From Haematococcus lacustris (lineage: Eukaryota; Chlorophyta; Chlorophyceae; Chlamydomonadales; Haematococcaceae), in NCBI GenBank assembly GCA_030144725.1, contig JASKMD010000025.1, positions 3,143,716 through 3,207,715 on the forward strand: a stretch of 64,000 nt of DNA, written 5' to 3'. Below are positions 1 to 10,892 of the stretch, piece by piece. The position numbers were made by a program, and so were the translations under genes. The notes below the pieces were generated by a model. It was given only the letters and a program-made list of their open reading frames with translations, was not told the DNA's origin and did not search any database. The first letter of the stretch is position 1. The number at the start of each line of letters is the position of its first letter.

Positions 1-1086
1 AGACCGCAAGGTACTGTAGACCTCTACAGTACTGTAGACCTCTACAGTACTGTAGACCTCTACAGTACTGTAGACCCCAAGAGTACTGTAGACCTCTACA
101 GTACTGTAGACCCCAAGGTACTGTAGACCTTTACAGTACTGTAGACCTCTACAGTACTGTAGACCTCGACAGTACTGTAGACCTTCACAGTATTGTAGAC
201 CTCTACAGTACTGTAGACCCCAAGAGTACTGTAGACCTCTACAGTACTGTAGACCGCAAGAGTACTGTAGACCTCTACAGTACTGTAGACCTCTACAGTA
301 CTGTAGACCTCTACAGTACTGTAGACCCCAAGAGTACTGTAGACCTCAACAGTACTGTAGACCTCTACAGTACTGAAGACCATCACAGTACTGTAGACCT
401 CGACAGTACTGTAGACCTTGACAGTACTGTAGACCTCTACAGTACTGTAGACCTCTACAGTACTGTAGACCTCTACAGTACTGTAGACCTCTACAGTACT
501 GTAGACCATCACAGTACTGTAGACCTCGACAGTACTGTAGACCTTGACAGTACTGTAGACCTCTACAGTACTGTAGATCTCTACAGTACTGTAGACCTCT
601 ACAGTACTGTAGACCTCCACAGTACTGTAGACCATCACAGTACTGTAGACCTCGACAGAACTGTAGACCTTCACAGTACTGTAGACCTCTACAGTACTGT
701 AGACCTCTACAGTACTGTAGACCTCTACAGTACTGTAGACCTTTACAGTACTGTAGACCTCTACAGTACTGTAGACCTCTATAGTACTGTAGACCTCTAC
801 AGTACTGTAGACCTCTACAGTACTGTAGACCTCTACAGTACTGTAGACCTCTACAGTACTGTAGACCTCTACAGTACTGTAGACCCCAAGAGTACTGTAG
901 ACCTCTACAGTACTGTAGACCTCTACAGTACTGTAGACCTCTACAGTACTGTAGACCCCAAGAGTACTGTAGACCTCTACAGTACTGTAGACCTCTACAG
1001 TACTGTAGACCTTTACAGTACTGTAGACCCTAACAGTACTGTAGACCTCTACAGTACTGTAGACCCTGCCAATACTGTAGACGCTT
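1..1086. repeat. Left array of 18-bp palindromic units
   Basis: About 60 head-to-tail copies of an 18-bp unit made of the perfect 14-bp palindrome CTACAGTACTGTAG plus a 4-bp spacer, mostly ACCT. Variants carry CCAAG before the GTACTGTAG half. The array is open in frame, so it yields a meaningless VYSTVE-type peptide. A related array in the opposite orientation lies at 12,663-13,575. The window starts inside the array, so its true length is unknown. Confidence 0.95.
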
Positions 1087-1116
1087 TTAGACCATGCCCT
1101 ACTCAGATCAGCTCAC

Positions 1117-2345
1117 TCACGTGAAATCCTCTGTGTGCTTCAGTTGTCGTCCAAACGTCACAGGGAAGTGCATGTCCTGGAAGCGCTTGATCATCGTCTC
1201 ACGTGGACTCTCCTTGTCGCTGCCCTGGCGCTTGCTGAAAGGCCCGCTCTTGGAAAACAGCCACTGCATATGGTGCTTCACACCAAACAGGAAGGCGTGC
1301 GCGATGGGCACCACATGCAGCCACTTGGCCTGCACGTACTTGAGGTACCTGGTCACTATAGGCCGGCCCCAGCACCCGATGTCTGTGCCCTTCACCCAGC
1401 CACCCTCTACGGCTGCGCCACGAGTCTGCATGTCCTCCTCTGACAAACGATTCCGACGTTCCCACATCCAAGCCTCAAACCACTCGCCCACCACACCCCT
1501 GCCAACCACCGGGTCGCCATCATGCCCCTGGCCACCAGCAGCTCCTCCACCAACCTCACCACCACCACCCTCTGCCTCCTCATCTCGCCCTTCAAACCGA
1601 TCAGCCTGCCCACCCTGATCGCCTTGTGGTGCAACCGAGCCCGCACCCTGGCTTGCACCCTGGCCAGCGCCCTGACCTCCACCCTGGCCTGCACCCTGGC
1701 TTCTCAATCCTGCCCGCCCAGAGCCACCAACCACACTAGCCGCCCTGCCCGTATAGCGACCACCTCTCCCCACCCCAGCGCCTACACCAGCATCTTCTTC
1801 AGGAGGGGGCGGAGGGTAGCGGCTCAGGTCTGGCACCAACACCTCCACCGGCAGCCAGTAACCCTTGGGATGCACACCACCGTCACCAGGGGTCCTCAGC
1901 CAGCACCAGGCACAGTTCATGCAAGCACCATGGCCAAGACTCTTCATCAAACACATCCTGCAAAGCACCATGCATCATTGGATTACACACAACTTGTTGG
2001 TGGTGTATATGCTGCCCCCACTCACCGAGCCGGAGTGTCCGCCACCACGCTGGCCAGCATGGGGTACAGCCGGATCTTGTGCGCCTCATTGGCACCACGG
2101 TAGCCTTTGGGGGCGTGCAGATAGACCCAGCTGTCTCGCATGCTCTCATCCAGCGAGTCACGCAGGTCCACCAGCAACTGCCAAACACACAAGCAGCCTG
2201 TTAGTCAGGTATCATGCTGATGTGGTTCTGGAACATGTGCCCCTGCTGGTTCACCTGGTTCACGTAGCCCTCCACAAACTTGGACTTGTCAGCACCCAAG
2301 ATCACACCCACAATAGCCCAGGTCTCGTCAGCAACATCAACGACA
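1117..2345 (-). CDS. Unrecognised multi-exon gene inside the giant element
   Basis: Three coding-like blocks read on the minus strand. The upstream block (about 2,345-2,205) encodes ETWAIVGVILGADKSKF and QVNQQGHMFQNH. A middle block (about 2,183-2,035), starting after a TTTGGCAG acceptor, encodes DSWVYLHAPKGYRGANEAHK and ends at a stop. The 3' block (1,957-1,117) starts after a GCTTTGCAG acceptor, opens with a Cys-rich stretch (ACMNCAWCW), passes a Gly/Gln-rich linker and ends in a charged region (MIKRFQDMHFPVTFGRQLKH). How the blocks splice together is not settled, and the middle block may be terminal. I do not recognise the family; a DNA-binding or transposase role would fit its place in a mobile element. 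It is divergent from the next gene, and their starts are close together. Confidence 0.4.
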
Positions 2346-2370
2346 ACAACACCGACAGCTCAGACTTAGC

Positions 2371-4450
2371 TATGAAACAGATGCGCACCACCCGGCAGCT
2401 TTACCAAGACATGGAAAGGCGCATGCAGGGCATGTATACGGAAGACACACCCCCGCTTGTTTCAGCCCTTCTACAACCTGGCTGAGTGGTACTGGACCTG
2501 GCGCAGTGAGTAGCACGTGTTGCATGTTGATTGAGTAGACAGCATGTATCATGTTGCAGGTTGCAAGTGAAATGGCGCATGGAGCATGTCCTGGTACCAT
2601 GGACTTGCCTCATGTTCACCGTGTTGTGGTGATGCATCAGGTGACGGGCAAAACCAGGAAGTTGGCGAGAAGTGGCTGCCAAATGTACGTCGCGGACTGA
2701 TGGAGCTGGTGCACCCCCACCTTAACCTGGGCTCCTCCCAGGTGAGGTGCAGGGACCTCAAGCTCGAGCAACATGAGCAACATGTGCGACATGCATGTTG
2801 GCATTACATGCTGTCAACCATGACTCTTGATGTCGCCTCAATGCATGCAGGAGACCTATGCCAGCATCACCAAGACCCAGTCAACCATGCCCAGCCAGCC
2901 CAGCCTAACCCCCGCCAGCCCTCGCATGCAGGACACCCAGCTGGCGCCTTCCCAGCCAGGATCGACCTTGGTGAGGACCAAGCAATTGTCTGGGGCGCAT
3001 CGGTATCACTTTTCCATGACGGTGTTACAAGGCTAAGGCCCGTGTTGAGTGATGTGCCATGTGCAGGCGTCAGCCGCCCAGTCTCAGCCAGCGCATGAGG
3101 CTCAGGTCCAACCCATGCAGGTGAAACTAGCCCAGACTAGGATGGTAAGCACATCTGCATCCTGATGCAACACCTACATCATGTGTGCCATACAGGCACA
3201 TCGCAACAGGCCAGCCTTGGGTGACCTATGTACCGCCTACAACATGGGTAGGAAGCGTGCGTTGCGTGATGTGCTACAGCTCCTGGGCTTGTACGCCTTC
3301 AACGTGTTGGGGGACGGCAACTGCGCATACCGAGCAGCGGCAATGATTGCCGGTTTATGCAGTATCACAGTGAGTGTCAGGGCCAGGGTAATGAGGCTCG
3401 TCACATGACAGCGCACTGCCCTGATAGTGTCATCAGTCAATGAATGCCATACCCAGTCACATGACATCACATGGCTGTAGGCTGATGTGTATGCAAGAAA
3501 GCAAAGTGCATGTAGTGAATACACGCAAAACTGATGCCATACATGTGCAGGGGCACAAAGACCTACGCCAGGCCTGCTTTGATATTGGTATGAATATGAT
3601 CAAGCATTTCCGGAGCCAAGCTGCCCCCCAGAGCAGCACCCTAGCGATGATGCTGGAAAATGCAGACACTGACAGATACGAGGTGGACCCTGTGACTGGA
3701 CAGTCGAACAATTGCCAGCATCTCGCTGGAAGAGCACCTGCTGACAGACATCCAGCAACCCAAGGCATGGAGTGGCTTCACCTCCATGGTGCTCATGTCC
3801 GCAGTCCTTGGAGTCGAACTGCAGGTTCTAGACGAGGGCGATGGGAAATGGTATGTTACTCCAGTAGATGCCCGAGGCTTGCTCACCCGGGAGGAGAGCA
3901 AGGCTGTCATGCCACCAAACTTCCCATGCATGGACGAAGGTGAGACTTGCTACTTGGTGCGAGTTGATGACAACCATTTCCTGGCTTTAGGGCGTCAGGA
4001 CGGCAGGCGTTTGACCGCGAATGAGGTGGACCTCAAGGCCATCGCTGTCCAGGTGAGCAGGACTAATGGCGGCGAAGATGTAATGACATGGTAGGACACG
4101 TTGTAAGTGAGCTGATTATATATGCAGGTTAACAACCGCCAGCAGCAGCTTGCAGCCCCACCAAATGCTGCATTGGCCCAGGCTGTGGAAGTGGGCTTGC
4201 GTCTGGGCCTGAGCGGTGAGCCATGAACTTTGTACTGTTGGCGACCACGTGCACATGCGATGCTGGCTGAAAGGTATCCACCGTACAAATTGCAGGAGCA
4301 GCAACAGCTACCAGAGCAGCACCAGGCGCAGCAGCATCAACAAGACCAGCAGCCCCAGCAGCAGCAGCAGCAGCTCCACGAGCAGCAACACCACCGTCCA
4401 CCGTGCAATCTGCAGGGGCAGCAGCAGCAGGAGCAGCAGGAGCAGCAGCA

Positions 4451-4493
<43 letters not shown>

Positions 4494-7400
4494 GGGCAGG
4501 AGCAGCAGCAGGAAACGCAGCAGCAACAGCAGCAGGTGGTGGTGCAGGTAGCCCTGCCAGTTTGGGTGGCAGCAGGGGTGGTGGTACCCCAAGCAGCAGC
4601 CAAGGGTCAGGCCTGGACCCGCCCGCCCCACCCCCTCGGCCAGGAAAGCGGGCCTCACAGGCCAAGCCCAAGCAGGGCCGGCCAGCCCTCCCCATGGGCC
4701 CAACCCTGCCCATGCACCCAGGTACAGGAGCGGCAGCAGCAGGAGCGGCAGCAGCAGCAGCAACGGCAGCAACAGTGGCAGCAGCACCAGCAGCAACAGC
4801 AGCGGAGGCTTGGGCAGGTGGTGAGGACAGTGATCCAGAGTGGACACGTGTGATCAAACGTGGTCGCCGAGCTTCACCGCCCAAGCCTGGCCATGGCCGG
4901 CCAGCCCTCCCCATGGCCTCAACCCCCCACATGCACCCAGGGGCAGGAGCGGCAGCAGCAGCAGCAGGTGGAGGTGGAGGTAGCCCAGCAAGTGTGGGTG
5001 GCAGCAGAGGTGGTGGTACCCCCAGCAACAGCCAGGGGTCAGATCGCTCCCTCTCCTCCCCGCCTCGTCCAGGGAGGCATGCTTCACAGCCTAAGCCCAA
5101 GCAGGGCCGGCCAGCCCCCCCCATGGGCCCAACCTCCCCCATGCACCCTGGGGCAGGAGCAGCAGCAGGAGCAGCAGCAGGAGAGACAGGAGCAGCAGCA
5201 GCAGCAGCAGGCGCAAGGGCAGCACCATGGTCCAAAGCGGCAGCAGGGTCTGGAGCAGCAGCAGGAGCAGCAGGAGCAACAGTAACAACAGCACCAGCAG
5301 CAGCAACAGACCTGTGCCCGCCCCCCCCGCCTCGTATAGGGAAGCGGGCTTCACAGGCCCCACCCAGCCAGAGCCGCCCAGCCCCCCACATGCGCCTAGC
5401 AGCAGCAGGACCAGAAGCAGGAGCAGCAACAAAGTCAGGAGCAGCAGCAAGGGCAGGAGCAGCAGCAGGAGCAGGAGGAGCAGCAGCAGCAGCAGCATGT
5501 GGTGCAGGTGGCCCTGCAAGTGCAGGTGGCAGCAGGGGTGGTGGTACCACGAGCAGCAGCCAAGGGCCAGGCCTCAACCCGCCCGCCCCACCTCGGCAAG
5601 GGAAGCGGGCTTCACAGGCCCAGCCCAGCCAGGGCTGCCCAGCCCCCCCCATGCGCATAGCAGCAGCAGGAGCAGAAGCAGGAGCAGGAGAAGCAACTGG
5701 TAGGTATTGAGGCATGGGTCACATCCTACGGATACATGGTGTCCGGGACACGCAATAAGCACATGACATCTTAATGCATGTATAGAGATGTGGGTCATAC
5801 CTGTAGATATGCTTTGTTGCTGCCATGCAGAATACGCACAACCGTACACTGCTGGAGCTGCCCCCCATGTTACATCTAAAGAAGCTGAGGTAAGGCCATA
5901 TAGGTCTGCGCTAGTCACCTATGTCCACACATGATCTGGACATCATTTGGTTGATAAGCTAACACCTAAAGACTATACCCTAATAGACAAATACTCTAAA
6001 CATCAATGCAGGCGCAGCCTGGAGGTCGTGCAGCACCCCACCCATCTCCAAGTGACGCTACCGGACCAGACAAGCATCAGCAGCAACCAACACGTCCACT
6101 CAGGAACATTTTCCATGTAAGTTGGCCATGCATGAATTGGTGAAGCTAAGCTCAATGAAAACGACAGCATCTTACCCCTTACCAAAACTAGTAACTAATT
6201 CCTCCGTGCCATGTGCCATTGTGTAGGCCTCACAGGCTGCGTTGCCACCCGGTGGAGGCATGTTCTGGCAGCAAGGACCTGATGGGAACAATAGACCCAA
6301 AACCCTTGACAACAATGTGCTGAGGACGGCCCTTGGGCGCATGAAGGTATGGGCTAATACGTAGATTCACAGCATGGGGGTACAACCTGTGCGTAGACTT
6401 CAAATTTCTTTGCCAATGTAGAACTTCTTCATCCACCGGGACAGACGTGATGGCCAATGTCTAGACCCATGCATCGGCCATGAAGTGATGAAAGGATCGT
6501 TGAAAAACCATGCTATATTGAAACGTTACCGCCTAACGATGTACGAGGTGTTTTTCATCCCCATGGGGGGCCGGCTGATCGCTGTGTACCCGAAGCATGA
6601 CACATTCGCGATCTTCTGCCCCAGGGGAGAGGTAAATGAAATCCAAACCTGTCAGCAATCTCAGGTACACGATCAGTACGTGAATCAAGACACAATTTGC
6701 CTTGGATGGGATGCCGCAGGGCCTTACACCAGAGGAGGAGTCTAACCTGGTAGATTTTTTGAATGCGAACGTCAAAGAAACAGAATGGGAGGTCATTGAT
6801 GGGACGTGCCCACAGCAAACGGATGATTGGAGTGATGAGCTGCGGCTGCTAATCCACATGGAATACTTATGGCGCCGAAGCTTCAGGTGAACAACTCGGA
6901 CGGCATGCCTTCGACACAGCAACATAGTTTGCATGCTATCAAACGTTATTAAGGTTAGTCTAATCTAGAATGCAGACAAAGACCACAGATACCATGATGC
7001 ACGTAGGCGGAACTGCATGCAAACCGGCATTCGTTATGATGCCAAGCGGATGTTAGCTCGGCAGCGATTACTGCAGTGTACCCTGGAGACTGAGGGACAG
7101 TGGTGCTCTTTGGTACGTTCCGCAACCCTAGTAAAATAGATGTATGGGTTGCATTACCAAATGTGATATGATCAGACTAACCGCTCTTGTGTTACCATGC
7201 AGATCGATGTGCACCCCAAGTGGAAGAACAGGGCACCAAGTGACATGGCTGACCCATTGTCGGTAAGTTATCCGCACCAAATGCATGGAAAGGCAGAGGG
7301 TGTTCAGGCAGGTGGACCACATGGCACATGGCGATTGTCCGCGCTGCAGGATAGTGACGTTCCATCACCAGTGCCATCTCCGCCCATGTCCATCGTGTCA

Positions 7401-10152
7401 CCTGAGTCTCCTCCCTCACCGTCACCACCACCATCCCACGACCCTGGGCACACCCCCCCACAATCCTCTGGGCTGGACAATGATACTGAATCTCAGCCAT
7501 CACCGGGGCCCCTCCCCCCTTCCAGCGGTGAGCCCCGAACCCTGGTCCATACATAAAAATGGAGTTCACCATGCATGGTCAAATGGTTACTTCACAACAT
7601 AAGCATCGTGTGGTCAATTGATGAGGGGAAATGAGGGGAAATATGAACCGAGGTAGAAGAGTGTGAGATTGGGTTATCACAGATCTGCATAGATCCTGAC
7701 CACCATGCTTCTTTGTACATGACACCACAGGTCACCAAGCTGTTTCGTCTGAGTCTACAAGCGAGGGGCGCTCGTTATCTTTCCCTTCTCTCCCCATCCC
7801 AGCCGCTACCCCCCATCCCCTCATCAAGCCATTCAGCGCACCTTCAGCCCAAACCCCAGCGCCAGCAACAGACACAGCAACAGCATCAGCCCCTAAGCCA
7901 GCCCCTGCCCCTGCCCCTGCCCCAGCAGCACCTGCCCCAGCTGCCCCTGCCCCAGCAGCCCCTGCCCCAGCAGCCCCTGCCCCAGCAGCCCCTGCCCAAG
8001 CATCCCCTGCCCTTGGCCCAGCAGCCCCTGCCCCAGCCCCTGCCCCTGCCCCAGCAGCCCCAGCCCCTGCCCCAGCAGCACCTACCCCAGCAGCCCCTGC
8101 CCCTGCACCAGCAGCCCTTGCCCCTGCCCCAGCAGCCCCTGCCCCAGCTACCCCTGCCCCAGCAGCCCCTGCCCCTGCCCCAGACCCAGCCCATGCCCCT
8201 TCCCCAGCAGCCCCTGCCCCAGCAGCCCCTGCCCCAGCAGACCCTACCCCAGCAGACCCTGCCCCTGCCCCAGCAGCCCAAGCCCCAGCAGCCTCAGCCC
8301 CAGCGGCCCCAGCCCCAGCAGCCCCTGCCCCAGCAGCCCCTGCCCCTGCCCCTGCCACAAGAGCCCCTGCCCCAGCAGCCCCTGCCCCTGCCCCAGACCC
8401 AGCCCATGCCCCTTCCCCAGAAGCCCCTGCCCCAGCAGCCCCTGCCCCAGCAGACCCTACCCCTACGCAACCTGCCCCTGCCCCAGCAGCCCCAGCCCCA
8501 GCAGCCCCAGCCCCAGCAGCCCCTGCCCCTGACGCCCAAGCCCCAGCAGCCCAAGCCCCAGCAGCCCCTGCCCCAGCAGCCCCTGCCCCAGCAGCACCTG
8601 GCCCAGCAGCCCCTGCCTCAGCAGCCCCCGCCCCAGCAGCCCATGCCCCTACGCAAGCAGCCCCTGCCCCAGCAGCACCTGCCCCAACCCCAGCCCCTGC
8701 CCCAGAAGCCCCTGCCCCAGAAGCCCCTGCCCCAGCAGCCCCTGCCCCAGCAGCCCCTGCCCCAGCAGCCCCTGCCCCAGCAGCCCCTGCCCCTGACCCA
8801 GCAGCCCCTGCCCCTTCCCCAGCAGCCCCTGCCCCAGCAGCCCCTGCCACTGCCCCAGCCCCAGCCCTAGCCCCTGCCCCTGCCCCAGCAGCCACAGCCC
8901 TTGGCCCAGCAGCCCATGCCCCGGCCCCAGTCCCAGCCCCAGCCACAGCAGCCCCAGACACTGCCCCAGCAGACGCTGCCACAGGTAAGGATGTATATAT
9001 GTATACATTACAAAAGCACATGCCACCAAGCCATGTCGTGTCCATGCGCACATATGTTCCCCCAGCAGCCCTAAGTAGGCTGTGAAAGTAACCCAGTCAA
9101 AGCATAACGCCACGACTTTCACAGCGTACAGTGACTTGCATGCAGTGGACGTGAACCGGCTGATAAACACGGTTCTGCATATTGATGAGCGACAGAACCG
9201 GGAGGTGGCGTACGGACAGGCTGCATGGCGGGCGGTAACTCAGTTGCAGCTGGCTGTGGGCAAAGCAATGGTGGAACTGCACCAGCGGCAGCGCCAGGCA
9301 TTTCAGCAGCAGCAGCAGGAGCTTGAGCGGCAGTTGAGGCAGCAGAATGAGACAATGCTCCGGCTGCAGCAGCAATTACAAGCATCTGAGAAGGCAAGGG
9401 CCCAGATGCAGAAGCAGATGCTGCAGCAGGAGAAGCAGCAGCAACAGCAGCTGGAGCAGCTGTCAGCCGGTGTAGCTTCCTTGTTAAAGGTAAGACAATC
9501 ATGCATCAGTAAGACTTTAGAAAACAAACGACCACGAATGAGGCAACCGCCATGTGGTCATTCAGTGCATCATTTGTTTTACCTGATCACATGTGTCGAT
9601 ATCACTGGATGAGCATCATGGCACATGCAGGGAACAGCGCCCCAGGTACGTGTTGATGCTCAGGCGCCGCCTCCCAAGCCAGCTGCTACCGCCACAAAGA
9701 AGGCCCAAGCACAAGCCAGGACCACCGCCACTCGACAGCAGGTGGGCTACAATATCTCAAAGAAACAGCATAGACAACAATGTGAATCAGTGCATCATTT
9801 GTTATACCTGATCACATGTGTCGATATCACTGGATGAGCATCATGGCACATGCAGGGAACAGGGCCCCAGCTGCGTGCTGTTCCTCAAGCGCCGCCTCCA
9901 AAACCAGCTGCTGCCGCCACAAAGAAGGCCCAAGCACCACCAAGAAGACCAGCCACTCGACAGCAGGTACGGAATAATATTACACAGAGACTGTATAGAC
10001 AACAATGCCAAACTCATAATGTGTTAATCTGACCTGTATTGCAGGCGGCAAGCAAACCAGCTGCTCCAGCCACAACAAGCGCGGGACAAAAGCGAAGCAG
10101 AAGTGGCAAACAAGTGGACAACAGCGTGAAGGTGACAGAAATCAACACCTAG
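2371..10152 (+). CDS. Large multi-exon element protein: OTU protease, Ulp1-like segment, Pro/Ala region, coiled coil
   Basis: A chain of small exons with clear CAG acceptors and GTGAGT/GTAAGT-type donors. Supported exons include 2,641-2,741, 3,196-3,369, 3,551-4,052, about 4,126-4,215, a repeat exon ending at 5,700, 5,832-5,891, 6,010-6,118, 6,228-6,345, 6,421-6,631, 6,720-6,888, 6,972-7,112, 7,202-7,262, 7,350-7,530, 7,731-8,983, 9,124-9,488, 9,631-9,741, 9,856-9,966 and 10,045-10,152 (TAG). Domains in order: OTU cysteine protease, Ala/Gln-rich repeats with basic GKRASQ motifs, Ulp1-like fold, Pro/Ala-rich stretch, Gln-rich coiled coil and a basic KRSRSGK tail. OTU and Ulp1-like proteases are known in KDZ and other large eukaryotic transposons, so I infer a transposon accessory protein. 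One gene or several cannot be decided here. A frame break lies near 3,693. The start is a guess (ATG near 2,371). Confidence 0.5.
3196..4052 (+). other. OTU-type cysteine protease domain exons
   Basis: The exon at 3,196-3,369 encodes FNVLGDGNCAYRAAAMIAG, the DGNC nucleophile loop of OTU proteases. The exon at 3,551-4,052 supplies the helix AWSGFTSMVLMSAVLGVELQ and the histidine in RVDDNHFLAL, the expected distal catalytic site. The two halves are in different frames: the first runs to about 3,690, and the second is open only after a TGA at 3,693-3,695. No good splice pair lies between them, so either a one-base frameshift or an unusual intron is present. OTU enzymes cleave ubiquitin-like conjugates; here the substrate is unknown. 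Confidence 0.75.
4290..5700. repeat. CAG-rich repeat region coding for Ala/Gln tracts and a basic repeat
   Basis: CAG/GCAGCA repeats alternate with five diverged copies of a longer unit of roughly 200-330 bp. In the frame of 4,403 the unit reads PGKRASQAKPKQGRPALPM followed by an alanine tract. Only this plus frame keeps a recurring basic motif (GKRASQ, RGRRAS, PGRHAS), so it is the likely coding frame. The frame ends at a donor (GGTAGGT) at 5,701. The long Gln, Ser and Leu frames are by-products. Confidence 0.65.
6228..6888 (+). other. Ulp1/SENP-like segment lacking catalytic residues
   Basis: Exons encode YEVFFIPMGGRLIAVYPKHD and then VIDGTCPQQTDDWSDELRLL followed by IHMEYLWRRSF. The second resembles the end of Ulp1-type SUMO proteases (CPQQTN-x-x-DCG-x-F), but the Cys-Gly is Glu-Leu here, and the HW-x-L histidine of the first block is replaced by GR. 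I infer a catalytically dead fold. The resemblance is short and could be misleading. Confidence 0.4.
7731..8983 (+). repeat. Pro/Ala-rich coding tract (PAPAAPAP)
   Basis: A GCCCCTGCCCCAGCA-type repeat of about 1.1 kb. Several frames are open, but the frame entered from the acceptor at 7,730 (HQAVSSESTSEGRSL, then PAPA repeats) is the only one that runs unbroken to the donor ACAGGTAAGG at 8,983. The LPQQPLPQ frame stops at 8,870. The product would be a long, flexible, hydroxyproline-type linker. Confidence 0.6.
9124..9488 (+). other. Gln-rich coiled-coil exon
   Basis: Between a TTTCACAG acceptor and AAAGGTAAGA, the exon encodes an amphipathic helix: an opening VDVNRLINTVLHIDERQNRE followed by about 90 residues rich in Gln, Glu, Arg and Leu (QQQQELERQLRQQNETM). 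It most likely mediates self-association of the element protein. Confidence 0.65.
9542..9966 (+). repeat. Tandem duplication of an intron-exon unit
   Basis: Two consecutive blocks of about 225 bp (roughly 9,542-9,741 and 9,790-9,966) carry the same intron 3' end (CACTGGATGAGCATCATGGC) and the same exon, encoding APPPKPAATATKKAQAQAR and APPPKPAAAATKKAQAPPR. Both exons start with GGAACA and end in CGACAGCAG before a donor. The frame is kept, so the duplication adds a 37-residue basic repeat. Confidence 0.75.
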
Positions 10153-10204
10153 ACCAAACCATAGCACAGGACCCCGAACCCTAACCCTATTGCAACCCTA
10201 CCCC

Positions 10205-10840
10205 GACCCTTACAAAATATCCCCTAGCCCTGGCCCTAGCCCTAGCCCTAGCCCTGGCCCTGGCCCTAGCCCTAGCCCTAACCCATCCTCATCCTCATCC
10301 CCATGCCCATGCCTAACCCTAGCCCTAGTCCTAGCCCTAGCCCTAGTCCTAGCCCTAGCCCTAGCCCTAGCCCTAGCCCTAGCCCTAGCCCTAGCCCTAG
10401 CCCTAGCCCTAGCCCTAGCCCTAGCCCTAGCCCTAGCCCTAGCCCTAGCCCTAGCCCTAGCCCTAGCCCTAGCCCTAGCTCTAGCCCTAGCTCTAGCCCT
10501 GGCCCTAGCCCTAGCCCTAGCCCTAGCCCTAGCCCTAGCCCTAGCCCTAGCCCTAGCCCTAGCCCTAGCCCTAGCCCTAGCCCTAGCCCTAGCCCTAGCC
10601 CTAGCCCTAGCCCTAGCCCTAACCCTAACCCAACCTCATCCCCACGTCCATGCCTATCCCTAACCCTAGTCCTAGCCCTAGCCCTAGCCCTAGCCCTAGC
10701 CCTAGCCCTAGCCCTAGCCCTAGCCCTGGCCCTAGCCCTAGCTCTAGCCCTGGCCCTAGCCCTAGCCCTGGCCCTGGTCCTAGCCCTAGCCCTAACCCTA
10801 GCACTAGCACTAGCCCTAGCCCTAGCCCTATCACTATACC
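10205..10840. repeat. CCCTAG hexamer array with scattered CCCTAA units
   Basis: About 100 copies of CCCTAG with occasional CCCTGG, CTCTAG and CCCTAA variants, broken near 10,290-10,310 and 10,620-10,665 by CATCCTCATCCCCA. It lies between the stop of the upstream gene (10,152) and an acceptor at 10,892, so it is intergenic or intronic. Long open frames of Ala-Leu, Pro-Ser and Gly-Leu dipeptides are products of the repeat. Confidence 0.95.
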
Positions 10841-10892
10841 CTTACCAAACCCCATTCCTTGTGTCTATGAGGAACATTGTGTATGACTGCAG

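Noticed and set aside
1..1086. CRISPR-like array
   Set aside because: Units are 18 bp with 4-bp near-constant spacers, so there are no unique spacers, and the genome is eukaryotic.
7713..9051. LPQQPLPQ protein and the antisense Gly-Ala protein
   Set aside because: The Pro/Ala frame is the one linking a good acceptor to a good donor; the others stop early or lack splice support.
10190..10886. Ala-Leu and Pro-Ser rich proteins in the CCCTAG array
   Set aside because: Product of the repeat only.
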